A DNA stretch of 35,697 nt from an uncultured Mucilaginibacter sp. (GTDB lineage: Bacteria > Bacteroidota > Bacteroidia > Sphingobacteriales > Sphingobacteriaceae): contig CAIWRU010000076.1 of assembly GCA_903915155.1 (NCBI GenBank), forward strand, positions 1-35,697, read 5' to 3'. Shown here in pieces: positions 10,088-19,005 of the stretch. Under the pieces are notes generated by a model. The model was given only the letters and a program-made list of their open reading frames with translations, was not told the origin of the DNA and did no database searches. The position numbers were made by a program, and so were the translations under genes. The first letter of the stretch is position 1, and every line of letters begins with the position of its first letter.

Positions 10088-10446
10088 TTGACACTAATGT
10101 GTTGATTGACTTTCAAATGAATGTTTTATCGCCAAAAGCGGATGAATACATTGACAGCATAATAAATGAAAACTTCACCATTTCGTTTGTAAGCTATATT
10201 GAGTTTCTTGGTTATAAAAATGTAATCAAACCAATGGAAGATTTTGTTTCGCTGGCTGAAGTAATCGAAATAAACAAAATAATAATCGATCAAACAATCC
10301 TACTTCGCAAATCATACCGAATCAAACTACCTGACGCTATTATAGCAGCCACAGCAATTGTATCTGACCATACTTTAATTAGTCGGAATACCAAAGATTT
10401 TGAGAAAATACATGGTTTAAAAATCTTAAATCCTTATAATTTATAG
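10069..10446 (+). CDS. PIN-domain ribonuclease toxin (VapC-like)
   Basis: A 125-aa PIN-domain nuclease. The four acidic active-site positions are visible: Asp8 in FLIDTNVLIDF, Glu45 in VSYIEFLGY, Asp89 in IKLPDAIIAATA and Asp110 in SRNTKDFEK. Proteins of this type cleave tRNA, rRNA or mRNA when free of antitoxin; the target here is unknown. The start overlaps the antitoxin gene, and the last six bases overlap the 3' end of the convergent DUF2071 gene, a very tight insertion. Base composition is AT-rich compared with pabB. Confidence 0.92.
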   Translation: MGEKFLIDTNVLIDFQMNVLSPKADEYIDSIINENFTISFVSYIEFLGYKNVIKPMEDFVSLAEVIEINKIIIDQTILLRKSYRIKLPDAIIAATAIVSDHTLISRNTKDFEKIHGLKILNPYNL

Positions 10447-11184
10447 TTTCTTGGCCGGATCAGCAAATAACTTAGCGCCCATCCGGACTGCAATCTCTGA
10501 GCCTTTGGCAAAAAAAGCGGAGTATGGCTTTACACTTAAATAAGGAACAAATTCTTTCCCATATAATTCAGCAATATCAGCTTCAAAAATCGGATCTTTT
10601 ACCTGGCTCACTTCCCACGAAATATGCTCAATCTGGTATTCCATAGTTACGGTTTCACTCCAACTGTTATATCCCCAGTAATGCTCAAATATAAATTCCT
10701 CGGGGCTACCGGGTTGCATCGGCTCAGTTGTATTATTTACTGTTCCGCCCAATTTATTCCAGTTGCCATTCAGCTTCCATTCATACAAAAATTTGGTGTG
10801 GTTATCGGCGGCAGGTTTAATGGAATGCCGCATCCGCATGGAGCTATAATGTTCTTTATATAAGTTGTTGGCAATAACCGCTATCAGGTTTTTGGGTACA
10901 ATTTCGCTTACGAATACGGCACCGCGCTTCCATTCCTTACCATCAAAATGCTTTACATAAAAGCGCAGATTAACTTCCTCGAATGTGATATGAAATGGCC
11001 ATTTAATGCCCAATACGCTGGTATCTTCAAATAAAAAGCCTACCATGCTAACTAACGCTTTGCCCTGCCATAAATCAAGCACGGTATATGCGGGTAAGTA
11101 AGGTTTTAATATTTCGGGATCAACTTCGTAATTAACCATTAACAGGTTGGTCCATTTTGCTTTTAAAAAACGGCGGCTACTCAT
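10441..11184 (-). CDS. DUF2071 / YqjF family protein
   Basis: A 247-aa soluble protein. The opening FLKAKWTNLLMVNYEVDPEI and the following LPAYTVLDLWQGKALVSMVGF, then EEVNLRFYVKH, are the typical DUF2071 (YqjF-like) pattern. A Trp/Tyr-rich middle (HYWGYNSW, about 170) is also common in the family. The fold is probably related to acetoacetate decarboxylase, but members have no established reaction in general and no catalytic residue can be claimed. It is followed downstream by the PIN toxin gene on the other strand with a 6-base 3' overlap. The adjacent plsY gene lies 28 bases upstream of its start codon on the same strand. Confidence 0.88.
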   Translation of the reverse strand: MSSRRFLKAKWTNLLMVNYEVDPEILKPYLPAYTVLDLWQGKALVSMVGFLFEDTSVLGIKWPFHITFEEVNLRFYVKHFDGKEWKRGAVFVSEIVPKNLIAVIANNLYKEHYSSMRMRHSIKPAADNHTKFLYEWKLNGNWNKLGGTVNNTTEPMQPGSPEEFIFEHYWGYNSWSETVTMEYQIEHISWEVSQVKDPIFEADIAELYGKEFVPYLSVKPYSAFFAKGSEIAVRMGAKLFADPAKKL

Positions 11185-11212
11185 TGCAATGAAGGTACGC
11201 TTTAAAAATGGG

Positions 11213-11857
11213 TTAGGCCGATTTCCTTTTAAACAGGTTGACCTTTGATTCGGTTCCTTTTAACAGGCGCTCAATGTTTTTTTGGTGAGTAACCAATATG
11301 AGCAGGCACATGCACATCCCATAAATAATTACCGAACGCGATATAGGAAATACAAGCGCAACTACAACAGGGTACGTAAAACCCGCCATTATTGAGCCTA
11401 ACGATACATAACGTGTAATTAACAATACGAGCAGAAATACACCCACGCAAAACAGGGCTGCAGGCAAATTAATGGCCAATATCATGCCTAACAAAGTGGC
11501 TATTCCTTTGCCCCCCCTGAAACCTGCAAATATGGGGAACAAGTGGCCCATAACAGCCGCAATGCCCAGGGCAAGTGCATAATTCATATATTCAGGGGAA
11601 TTGTAGGCTCCGGTGGTTGAAACGCCGATGAAATAGGCAAGATTGGTAGCTGTCCACCCTTTTAAAATGTCGATAAGCATTACAGGGACGCCTGCTTTTT
11701 TGCCTAAAACCCTAAAGGTGTTGGTAGCGCCGGCGTTGCCGCTGCCGTATTCACGAACATCAACGCCAAAAAATGCCTCCCCTATCCAAACTGCTGTAGG
11801 GATAGATCCACACAAATAGGCCAGTATGAGTGCTGAAATCGAATAGATTGATATCAT
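11213..11857 (-). CDS. plsY: Acyl-phosphate:glycerol-3-phosphate acyltransferase PlsY
   Basis: A 214-aa inner-membrane enzyme that acylates glycerol-3-phosphate from acyl-phosphate to give lysophosphatidic acid, the first step in phospholipid synthesis. Seen: the N-terminal LCGSIPTAVWIG (motif 1), REYGSGNAGATNTFRVLGKKAG (in two parts from about 36), the GHLFPIFAGFRGGKGIATLLG motif (from about 104) and five or six hydrophobic segments. Length is within the family range. It is followed on the minus strand by the DUF2071 gene. The gap to nadC contains a repeat hairpin. Confidence 0.95.
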   Translation of the reverse strand: MISIYSISALILAYLCGSIPTAVWIGEAFFGVDVREYGSGNAGATNTFRVLGKKAGVPVMLIDILKGWTATNLAYFIGVSTTGAYNSPEYMNYALALGIAAVMGHLFPIFAGFRGGKGIATLLGMILAINLPAALFCVGVFLLVLLITRYVSLGSIMAGFTYPVVVALVFPISRSVIIYGMCMCLLILVTHQKNIERLLKGTESKVNLFKRKSA

Positions 11858-11890
11858 CTCTCCACAATATTACTAAATTGTTATCACATT

Positions 11891-11973
11891 TAGAGATTAG
11901 AGACCAGAGATTAGAGATTAGTAAAAATTTAACCTGATTAACTAATCTCTAATCACTAATTAACTAATCTCTA
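11891..11973. repeat. Locus-specific short-repeat hairpin at the nadC 3' end
   Basis: The left arm (11891-11921) is built of repeats of tagagatt; the right arm (11942-11973) carries the reverse complement, ctaatctctaatcactaatt and onward, so the two fold into one long imperfect hairpin. The outermost unit of the right arm provides the nadC TAG stop codon. Confidence 0.8.
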
Positions 11974-12816
11974 CTTTACCGCCTTAAGACTTAAGTCAAG
12001 GCTTTTAACAGAATGCGTTAAGGCACCCACTGATATATAATCAACCCCTGTTTCCGCATACGCACGTATATTATCAATCGTAATACCTCCCGAGGCTTCC
12101 GTAATAAAACGGCCCTCTATCATATCCACCGCATCGCTAAGGTCGCTAAAATTAAAATTATCCAGCAATATACGGTCTACGCCACCTGTTTGCAATACTT
12201 CTTCCAATTCTTCAAGGTTACGCACCTCAATTTCTATAGCCAGTTTTTTATTATTTGCGGCCAGGTAATTATGCGCTCCTTCTATCGCTTCCTGTATACC
12301 CCCTGCATAATCAACATGATTATCCTTTATCAAAATCATATCATACAAACCAAAACGATGGTTCACCCCGCCGCCTATTCTTACCGCCCATTTTTCAAGG
12401 TAGCGTATGCCGGGTGTTGTTTTGCGGGTATCCAGTACTTTTGTGTTGGTTCCTTTTAACAGGTCGACAATTTCATCTGTTACTGTAGCGATACCGCTCA
12501 TGCGCTGCATGCAATTCAGTACCAGGCGCTCGGCTGTTAATATACTTTGCGCATCGCCTTCTACTTCAAAAGCCACATCACCATATTTTACTGCGGCCCC
12601 ATCATTCAAAAAAATGGTTAGCTTAAGTTGAGCATCAACTATATGAAATATTTCAGCAGCCAGTTCAACACCGGCTAATATTCCATTATCTTTTACTAAA
12701 AGTTTTGCTTTTCCGGTAGTACCGGCGGGTATGGTGGCCAGTGAAGTGTGGTCGCCATCGCCAACATCTTCTTTTAATGCGTTAATTATAAACTGGTCTA
12801 TCAGTTGTTTGTCCAA
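11971..12816 (-). CDS. nadC: Nicotinate-nucleotide diphosphorylase (quinolinate phosphoribosyltransferase)
   Basis: About 281 aa. It converts quinolinate plus PRPP to nicotinate mononucleotide in de novo NAD synthesis. Seen: EDVGDGDHTSLATIP near the N-terminus, the DTRKTTPGIR motif, GGGVNHRFGLYD, KDNHV, EIEVRNLEELEE, LLDNFN, EASGGI and the final VGALTHSVKSLDLSL, all conserved QPRTase segments. I chose the TTG at 12816 (protein starting with the equivalent of MDKQLIDQF). The longer TTG start at 12855 would read through a TACTTTTG promoter box at 12841-12848, whose transcript would begin inside it. The stop TAG lies in a repeat unit. No nadA or nadB in the window. Confidence 0.93.
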   Translation of the reverse strand: MDKQLIDQFIINALKEDVGDGDHTSLATIPAGTTGKAKLLVKDNGILAGVELAAEIFHIVDAQLKLTIFLNDGAAVKYGDVAFEVEGDAQSILTAERLVLNCMQRMSGIATVTDEIVDLLKGTNTKVLDTRKTTPGIRYLEKWAVRIGGGVNHRFGLYDMILIKDNHVDYAGGIQEAIEGAHNYLAANNKKLAIEIEVRNLEELEEVLQTGGVDRILLDNFNFSDLSDAVDMIEGRFITEASGGITIDNIRAYAETGVDYISVGALTHSVKSLDLSLKAVK

Positions 12817-12840
12817 GTTGTTTACTTTTTTTATGAGGCC

Positions 12841-12848
12841 CAAAAGTA
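12841..12848 (-). promoter_or_regulatory. -7 promoter box of nadC
   Basis: TACTTTTG on the minus strand matches TAnnTTTG exactly and lies 24 bases upstream of the TTG start chosen for nadC. It decides between the two possible starts. No obvious -33 TTG. Confidence 0.5.
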
Positions 12849-12867
12849 AAAACAATATAGAATATTC

Positions 12868-13260
12868 TTATTTTTTTTCGGGTTCAATGCGCATTTCAAT
12901 AATCTTCATGGCACCGCCTATCTGGTTAAAGGTATAAGCAATGCGAAATGTGCCATGTTCGATTTTCAATATAGCCACGCCAAAAAGGAACTTTTGGTTT
13001 GAGTTTACTTTGTGCAGCAGGCTTACCTTAACTGGTTTGTGTTCATTAAAAAACTTAGTCAGGGCAACCTCCGCCTGTGCCCGTGAATACGTTTCGACCT
13101 GGCCATTAATGGTTATTTCAATGGGCGAATCAAACAATGCCGCCAGCCTGTGGATATTATTTTGTTTAATGAGCCACACAACGCCATCAATCGGGTCGGC
13201 CTTGGCCAACGGCATAACAGCGAAGAATAGTATAAGTAACAACAGGTATTTGGCCTTCAT
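12868..13260 (-). CDS. DUF4783 family exported protein
   Basis: A 130-aa protein if the ATG at 13260 is used; a longer frame from 13383 would run over the gpmI start and destroy the signal peptide, so it is rejected. Residues 1-21 (MKAKYLLLLILFFAVMPLAKA) form a Sec signal peptide. The mature part, with FDSPIEITINGQVETYSRAQ and LTKFFNEHKP, fits DUF4783, a small NTF2-like fold family of Bacteroidota with unknown role. The conserved end FRIAYTFNQI, then IIEMRIE, is present. It is divergent from gpmI and upstream of nadC on the same strand. Confidence 0.85.
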   Translation of the reverse strand: MKAKYLLLLILFFAVMPLAKADPIDGVVWLIKQNNIHRLAALFDSPIEITINGQVETYSRAQAEVALTKFFNEHKPVKVSLLHKVNSNQKFLFGVAILKIEHGTFRIAYTFNQIGGAMKIIEMRIEPEKK

Positions 13261-13346
13261 AATTATTAACAAAGGAAATATAGGTATAAATTGCAACAAG
13301 GAAAAATGCAATGTATTATAATTCCTGATTTTGTACCCCTGTTGTA

Positions 13347-13354
13347 TATATTTG
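13347..13354 (+). promoter_or_regulatory. -7 promoter box abutting the gpmI start
   Basis: TATATTTG is an exact -7 word that ends only 4 bases before the GTG start codon at 13359. Transcription should begin at or next to the start codon, giving a leaderless mRNA. Confidence 0.55.
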
Positions 13355-13358
13355 CACT

Positions 13359-14882
13359 GTGGAAAAACAGAAAAAAGTTGCATTAATTATATTGGACGGC
13401 TGGGGTTACGGCCGTAATGATGAGTCGAACGCGATATTGGCTGCCAATACGCCATTTTTTGATTCACTACTTGAAAAATATCCTCATTCAAAGCTTGAAG
13501 CATCGGGCATGGCTGTTGGTTTACCCGACGGGCAAATGGGAAATTCAGAAGTTGGGCACATGAATTTGGGTGCTGGGCGTACGGTTTACCAGGAACTTGG
13601 CCGCATACATAAAGCAGTTGCCGATAACGAGTTGCCCGGCAACCCGGTTATAAAGGAAGCCTTTGAATACGCAAAAAGCAACAACCGCGATGTGCATTTC
13701 ATAGGCCTGGTTAGCGATGGCGGCGTACACTCGCACACCAGGCATTTGCGGGGTTTGTGCGATGCCGCGCAGGTTTATGGCCTTGATAAAGTTTTCATTC
13801 ATGCGTTTTTAGATGGCCGTGATACCGACCCGCGTTCGGGTGCTGGTTATATTACCGACGTGGAAGAATACATTGCGCCAACCCCGGCGAAAATAGCTTC
13901 GGTTATAGGCCGTTACTATGCCATGGATAGGGATAACCGCTGGGAGCGTGTTAAACTGGCTTATGACCTGATGGTTCATGGTGATGGTGAAGGCACACAG
14001 GACGTTTTGGCATCCATAAAAAAATCATATACCGAGGGTGTTACTGACGAGTTTATTAAACCGATTGTTAGGGTTGATGCTGATGGCAAACCTGTGGCCG
14101 TTATAAAGGATGGTGACGTGGTGATCTGCTTTAATTTCCGTACCGACCGTGGGCGCGAAATTACCATCGCGCTGACGCAAAAATCGTTCCCCGAATATAA
14201 TCTGCATCCGCTAAAACTGCATTATATTACCATGACCACCTACGATGAAACATTCAAGAATGTGCAGGTGGTATTTAGAAAAGAAGACCTTACCAAAACG
14301 CTTGGCGAAATATTACAGGATGCCGGCAAAAACCAGATACGTATTGCTGAAACCGAGAAATACCCGCATGTGACCTTCTTCTTCTCGGGTGGGCGTGAGA
14401 AGGAATTTTTGAATGAAAGGCGACTACTTGTACCATCGCCAAAAGTAGCTACTTATGACCTGCAGCCTGAAATGAGCGCCGAAGGCATACGCGATGCCAT
14501 TATCCCTGAATTGATAAGCGGCTGGCCCGATTTTATAGTATTAAATTTTGCCAATACCGATATGGTGGGTCACACAGGCGTTTTCAGCGCGGTAATTAAG
14601 GCGGCCGAAACGGCAGATGCATGTACCAAAGCTGTGGTTGAAACCGGGCTTGCAAATGGCTACTCGTTCATTATTTTAGCCGACCACGGCAATGCCGATT
14701 ACATGGTAAATGATGATGGATCGCCGAATACGGCACATACCACCAACCTGGTGCCCTGCATTATAATTGATGATGATGTGAAACACGTTAAGGATGGTAA
14801 ACTGGGCGATATTGCCCCAACGGTTTTAAAACTTTTAGGTGTTGCCATACCTGAAGAAATGAGCGGGAATGTATTGGTGTAA
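13359..14882 (+). CDS. gpmI: 2,3-bisphosphoglycerate-independent phosphoglycerate mutase
   Basis: A 507-aa alkaline-phosphatase-fold enzyme that interconverts 3- and 2-phosphoglycerate in glycolysis, manganese dependent. Seen: the N-terminal metal site LIILDGWGYG (Asp13), the phospho-serine motif GQMGNSEVGHMNLGAGR with Ser63, the phosphotransferase-domain insertion with HAFLDGRDTDPRSG and a CFNFRTDRGREI substrate site, and late metal sites NFANTDMVGHTG and ADHGNADYM. Length is standard. The start is GTG at 13359, the only in-frame start that fits the N-terminus (GTG GAA AAA CAG), directly after a promoter box. The stop overlaps the next gene by 14 bases. Confidence 0.96.
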   Translation: MEKQKKVALIILDGWGYGRNDESNAILAANTPFFDSLLEKYPHSKLEASGMAVGLPDGQMGNSEVGHMNLGAGRTVYQELGRIHKAVADNELPGNPVIKEAFEYAKSNNRDVHFIGLVSDGGVHSHTRHLRGLCDAAQVYGLDKVFIHAFLDGRDTDPRSGAGYITDVEEYIAPTPAKIASVIGRYYAMDRDNRWERVKLAYDLMVHGDGEGTQDVLASIKKSYTEGVTDEFIKPIVRVDADGKPVAVIKDGDVVICFNFRTDRGREITIALTQKSFPEYNLHPLKLHYITMTTYDETFKNVQVVFRKEDLTKTLGEILQDAGKNQIRIAETEKYPHVTFFFSGGREKEFLNERRLLVPSPKVATYDLQPEMSAEGIRDAIIPELISGWPDFIVLNFANTDMVGHTGVFSAVIKAAETADACTKAVVETGLANGYSFIILADHGNADYMVNDDGSPNTAHTTNLVPCIIIDDDVKHVKDGKLGDIAPTVLKLLGVAIPEEMSGNVLV

Positions 14883-15426
14883 TACAAAAAAATTACTTGC
14901 TGCTATTGCATGCGGGCTGTATTTTATATTTATACTGCCTGCATGCAAACCAGCTATAAAGCAAAATGCCAGCTTAAAATATTTTGATGTAAAAGGCTTT
15001 TTTAGCCGGGATTCGGCACGCCTTACTAAACTTAATCCACTAATATTTAAATCCGTTTATCATAACGGTGGTACAGAAAGCAAGAAAGTACATATTGATA
15101 ACTGGGGCACCGAACTGGGCCTATTTTCAGGTTCGGACATTAACCGGCCGGCATGGGTGAACAGCTACAATGTTATAACCGAAGGTAATATTATTATTTA
15201 TAAAGCTAAAAGCCCGCAACTAGCTACCCGGGAAATATTGATAAAACAAGTTAAAGGCAAGGTGGAATATATGTTGATATACAACCACACCAAAAACCTG
15301 CTTTATACTAACGATGAGGAACTCTCCTATTTCCCCGATTCGTTATACCAGATAAATAAAGTGCAATCAGTGCGCTTGCTGGGTACTAATAAATATCAAA
15401 TAAAAGGATTTTTTAATCAGCGATGA
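14869..15426 (+). CDS. Unrecognised putative lipoprotein
   Basis: A 185-aa protein whose ATG lies inside the end of gpmI (14-base overlap). The N-terminus has KK followed by a hydrophobic stretch and the lipobox-like ILPAC with Cys26, so it is probably lipidated and exported. The mature part is mainly beta-strand with FDVKGFFSRDSARLT near the start, KVHIDNWGTELGLF in the middle and a closing GTNKYQIKGFF that echoes the first strand. I do not recognise the family. The last ten bases overlap the convergent TPR gene. Translational coupling to gpmI is likely, but a functional link is not implied. Confidence 0.75.
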   Translation: MYWCNTKKLLAAIACGLYFIFILPACKPAIKQNASLKYFDVKGFFSRDSARLTKLNPLIFKSVYHNGGTESKKVHIDNWGTELGLFSGSDINRPAWVNSYNVITEGNIIIYKAKSPQLATREILIKQVKGKVEYMLIYNHTKNLLYTNDEELSYFPDSLYQINKVQSVRLLGTNKYQIKGFFNQR

Positions 15427-16049
15427 TTATTGCTGAGGCCAGCGAGTTTTTCTTTTGAAAATTCGATGAGAGAGGTAATATCAGTACGCGAAGGATTGCT
15501 GTTGAGCACTTTTTCCAAATCGGCAATTGATGCCTTGAGCGAATTTATGCCGCGGTTCTTGTCGTAGTAATGCGTGTTGGCCTGCAATTTAAAAACACCG
15601 TAATCACGGTAAGCGATGCCGCGGTTCTGGTAAAATTTAATGTCATTCGGGTCAGGATTTATTTCAATGGCTTTGGTAAAATCAAATATCGACCCTAATA
15701 AATATTTTTCCCTATCAACCGGTGTTAAGCTATTATCCTTTCCTAAATAGTTTTTAGCCCGTGCCCTGTAATAATAGGCCGATGCATCAGTTGGTTTTAG
15801 CGAAATTACCTTTGAATAAGCTGCGATGGATTTTTTATAGTTATCGCTGTGGTAGTAGGAATAACCCAGCATCCACAGAGCGTTGGCATCGGTCGAGTCG
15901 ACACTGCATGCCCTTTCCAGTTGCTGAATGGCCGATTTAAAATCTCCGTCCATAAAAGCCTGCTGGCCTAATTTAACATAGGCGTTTTGCGCATGGGCTG
16001 TATCAAGCGAAGAGATTATAAGTAACGATACAATGATCGAGAGCTTCAT
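15417..16049 (-). CDS. Exported TPR-repeat protein
   Basis: About 210 aa from the ATG at 16049 (the 7 extra codons to 16070 are less likely because they precede the signal peptide). A Sec signal peptide (KLSIIVSLLIISSLDTAHAQ) is followed by three or four tetratricopeptide repeats: AYVKLGQQAFMDGDFKSAI, ANALWMLGYSYYHSDNYKKS, ASAYYYRARAKNYLG and a later KFYQNRGIAYRDYGVFKLQ. TPR proteins of this kind are periplasmic or envelope scaffolds; the partner is unknown. Divergent from lon with a long gap and convergent with the lipoprotein gene. Confidence 0.88.
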   Translation of the reverse strand: MKLSIIVSLLIISSLDTAHAQNAYVKLGQQAFMDGDFKSAIQQLERACSVDSTDANALWMLGYSYYHSDNYKKSIAAYSKVISLKPTDASAYYYRARAKNYLGKDNSLTPVDREKYLLGSIFDFTKAIEINPDPNDIKFYQNRGIAYRDYGVFKLQANTHYYDKNRGINSLKASIADLEKVLNSNPSRTDITSLIEFSKEKLAGLSNNHR

Positions 16050-16070
16050 CCGGAGGTTAATCTGTGGCAA

Positions 16071-16417
16071 AATAATATAACATTAACTGTATTTGCAAGC
16101 AATTATTATGCGAGCCGGGAAATTTATGCAAAAAAAATTAATAACCCGGGCTTACGAATGGAGTATTTAGTATGACTTTTTTTCATCTTTACTTAAAAGT
16201 GGCCGTGCATTTAACACACTTGCCTTTTCATCTATAATCAACATGTAATCAAAACATTACGATGAAATAGCAAATATCAGGGCATAATAAAGTATCTTGG
16301 CATAGGTCTTGAAACATATAATACCACAAGTAATAAACGTTAATATTCCCTATAATTATTGTTTAGGCATAGTGAAGGGTGACAACATGACGTTTTATTT
16401 TATATAAAAAAGCATAG
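16071..16417. other. Intergenic region between TPR gene and lon
   Basis: A 347-base divergent spacer. I see no gene and no exact TAnnTTTG box for lon. It holds an imperfect GC-rich inverted repeat (agccggg near 16115, cccgggct near 16147) and a weak hairpin (tttcatc near 16227 with gatgaaa at 16261-16267, inner gtaat/attac). A regulatory 5' leader of lon is possible but not demonstrated. Confidence 0.4.
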
Positions 16418-18892
16418 ATGAGTTTCGATCCATACGATTTTAAGAGCGCTTTACCGATAATAAACGACGATTCTGAATTTTTTCCGCTGATGTCATCAGA
16501 GGACGAGGCAGAAATGAATAATGAGCAGGTTCCGGATGTATTACCTATACTTCCGCTGCGCAATACCGTACTTTTTCCCGGCGTGGTTATCCCCATTACC
16601 GTTGGCCGCGATAAATCAATCAAACTAATACGCGATGCCAACAAAGGCGACCGTATGATAGGGGTTGTTTCGCAGCAGGATGTGGGCATTGAAGACCCCA
16701 CCTTTAACCAATTGAACAAAGTTGGTACGGTAGCATTAATTATAAAAATGCTGCAAATGCCCGATGGGAACACCACTGTTATCATCCAGGGTAAAAAACG
16801 CTTTGTTTTGAATGAACAGGTGCAAAGCGAGCCTTACATAAAGGCCACCATTAATCCTTTTAAGGAAACAAAGAACAAAGAAGATAAAGAATTTAAGGCC
16901 ATGATCTCGTCGATAAAAGACATGGCTATGAATATTATACAGTTATCGCCCAATATGCCGAGCGAGGCTGGGATAGCTATACGCAACATTGAAAGCACTT
17001 CATTTTTGATAAACTTTATATCATCAAACATGAACGCCGAGATGAGCGTGAAACAGCATTTGCTTGAGGTAGCCAACCTGCGCGAACGTGCCAACCTGGT
17101 GCTGGAACACCTGACACTGGACCTGCAAATGCTGGAACTGAAAAACCAGATACAAACTAAAGTGCGCGTAGACCTGGATAAACAGCAACGTGATTACTTT
17201 TTAAATCAGCAGCTTAAAACCATACAGGAAGAATTAGGCGGCAACTCGCCCGACCTGGAGATAGACAGCTTGCGCGAACGAGGCAAAAAAAAGAAATGGG
17301 CCAAGGATGTTAACGAGCATTTTAACAAAGAGCTTGAAAAACTGGCAAGGATAAACCCTGCCGCTGCCGATTATTCGGTACAGATAAACTACCTGGAGCT
17401 ATTACTTGATCTGCCATGGAACGAATTCACAAAGGATAAATTCGATCTTAAACATGCGCAGAAGGTTTTGGACAAAGACCATTTCGGATTGGACAAGGTA
17501 AAGCAGCGCATTATCGAGTATTTGGCTGTGCTTAAATTAAAGCATGATATGAAAGCCCCTATACTTTGTTTGGTTGGCCCTCCGGGGGTTGGTAAAACAT
17601 CGTTGGGTAAATCAATAGCAAAAGCTTTAGGGCGCAAATATGTGCGCATGGCTTTGGGCGGTATACGCGATGAAGCTGAAATAAGGGGTCATCGTAAAAC
17701 CTACATCGGCGCTATGCCGGGTCGTATTATTACCTCCATCAAAAAAGCCGGGGCAGCTAACCCTGTGTTTATTTTGGATGAGATAGATAAAGTTGGCAAT
17801 GATTTCAGGGGGGATCCGTCATCAGCTTTACTTGAGGTACTTGACCCTGAGCAGAATAGCACTTTTTATGATCATTATGTTGAGATGGATTTCGACCTGT
17901 CGAACGTAATGTTCATCGCGACAGCAAACTCATTAAGCACCATACAGCCTGCTTTGCTCGATCGTATGGAGATTATCGAGGTGAACGGTTATACCATTGA
18001 AGAGAAGATAGAAATAGCCAAACAACACCTGGTGCCAAAACAACGTGAGGCACATGGCTTAAAAGCAAAGGATATTGCTTTAAAACCTGAAATACTGGAA
18101 AAGGTAATTGAGGATTATACCCGTGAATCGGGTGTTCGTGCTTTGGAGAAAAAAATAGGTTCGGTAGTGCGCGGTATAGCCAAAAATATTGCCATGGACG
18201 AACCTTACAACCCGGCTGTAAGCAAAAAAGATATTGAACGGATATTGGGCGCCCCTATTTATGATAAGGACCTGTACGAAGACAATAACGTTGCCGGCGT
18301 AGTTACCGGCCTTGCATGGACATCTGTAGGCGGTGATATATTATTTATCGAAGCCAGTTTAAGCCCCGGCAAAGGTCATTTAACGCTTACCGGCAGTTTG
18401 GGCGATGTGATGAAGGAATCGGCAACTATTGCTTTGGCTTATCTGAGGGCGCATGCTTCAGCCTTTAATATCAATCCTAAGCTGTTTGAACAGTGGGACG
18501 TGCATATACACGTACCTGCTGGCGCTACGCCAAAGGACGGACCATCGGCGGGGGTTACCATGCTTACGGCACTTACATCGGCATTTACACAGCGTAAAAT
18601 AAAACCACATTTGGCTATGACAGGCGAGATAACCCTTCGTGGTCGTGTGTTGCCGGTTGGAGGCATAAAAGAAAAAATACTGGCTGCAAAAAGGGCGAAT
18701 ATTAAGGAGATAATTTTAAGCAAGTCGAACCAAAAGGATATACTGGAAATTAAGGAAGATTATATTAATGACCTTAACTTTCACTATGTGACCAACATGC
18801 GCGAAGTAGTAGACCTGGCCCTATTAAACGACAAGGTTGATGATGCGCTTGACCTTACGGTTAAGGAAGAAAAGAAGCCTGTGCTCAACTAA
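16418..18892 (+). CDS. lon: ATP-dependent Lon protease (LonA)
   Basis: An 824-aa cytoplasmic AAA+ serine protease that degrades damaged and regulatory proteins. Domains in order: N-terminal substrate domain (about 40-240, starting VLPILPLRNTVLFPGVV), a helical linker, AAA+ ATPase with Walker A GPPGVGKTSLGKS (about 388-400), Walker B VFILDEIDKVG, sensor ATANSL, and the C-terminal protease domain with the catalytic dyad Ser710 (PKDGPSAGVTM) and Lys753 (GGIKEKILAAKR), 43 residues apart as in E. coli Lon. An acidic N-terminal extension of about 35 residues is common in Bacteroidota. No clear heat-shock promoter is visible. The gene appears monocistronic. Confidence 0.97.
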   Translation: MSFDPYDFKSALPIINDDSEFFPLMSSEDEAEMNNEQVPDVLPILPLRNTVLFPGVVIPITVGRDKSIKLIRDANKGDRMIGVVSQQDVGIEDPTFNQLNKVGTVALIIKMLQMPDGNTTVIIQGKKRFVLNEQVQSEPYIKATINPFKETKNKEDKEFKAMISSIKDMAMNIIQLSPNMPSEAGIAIRNIESTSFLINFISSNMNAEMSVKQHLLEVANLRERANLVLEHLTLDLQMLELKNQIQTKVRVDLDKQQRDYFLNQQLKTIQEELGGNSPDLEIDSLRERGKKKKWAKDVNEHFNKELEKLARINPAAADYSVQINYLELLLDLPWNEFTKDKFDLKHAQKVLDKDHFGLDKVKQRIIEYLAVLKLKHDMKAPILCLVGPPGVGKTSLGKSIAKALGRKYVRMALGGIRDEAEIRGHRKTYIGAMPGRIITSIKKAGAANPVFILDEIDKVGNDFRGDPSSALLEVLDPEQNSTFYDHYVEMDFDLSNVMFIATANSLSTIQPALLDRMEIIEVNGYTIEEKIEIAKQHLVPKQREAHGLKAKDIALKPEILEKVIEDYTRESGVRALEKKIGSVVRGIAKNIAMDEPYNPAVSKKDIERILGAPIYDKDLYEDNNVAGVVTGLAWTSVGGDILFIEASLSPGKGHLTLTGSLGDVMKESATIALAYLRAHASAFNINPKLFEQWDVHIHVPAGATPKDGPSAGVTMLTALTSAFTQRKIKPHLAMTGEITLRGRVLPVGGIKEKILAAKRANIKEIILSKSNQKDILEIKEDYINDLNFHYVTNMREVVDLALLNDKVDDALDLTVKEEKKPVLN

Positions 18893-19005
18893 TTGACTGC
18901 AACCATTTTCCATAATTTGTTTAGATAGTAAAGGTTATCACGAAACATTTTGGATATCAATAACGTAATATGCGCTTAATTGATAAACATTTGTTGATAA
19001 CCTAT

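Noticed and set aside
13261..13383. Longer N-terminus for the DUF4783 protein
   Set aside because: It would overlap the gpmI start and place 41 residues in front of a complete signal peptide.
16300..16345. Heat-shock-like promoter (CTTGAAA) before lon
   Set aside because: The distance to the following CC-rich box does not match the sigma-32 spacing and Bacteroidota do not clearly use that consensus.
18970..19005. Upstream start for the Pro/Thr-rich protein
   Set aside because: The extra 12 residues precede a complete signal peptide; the ATG at 19006 is the better start.
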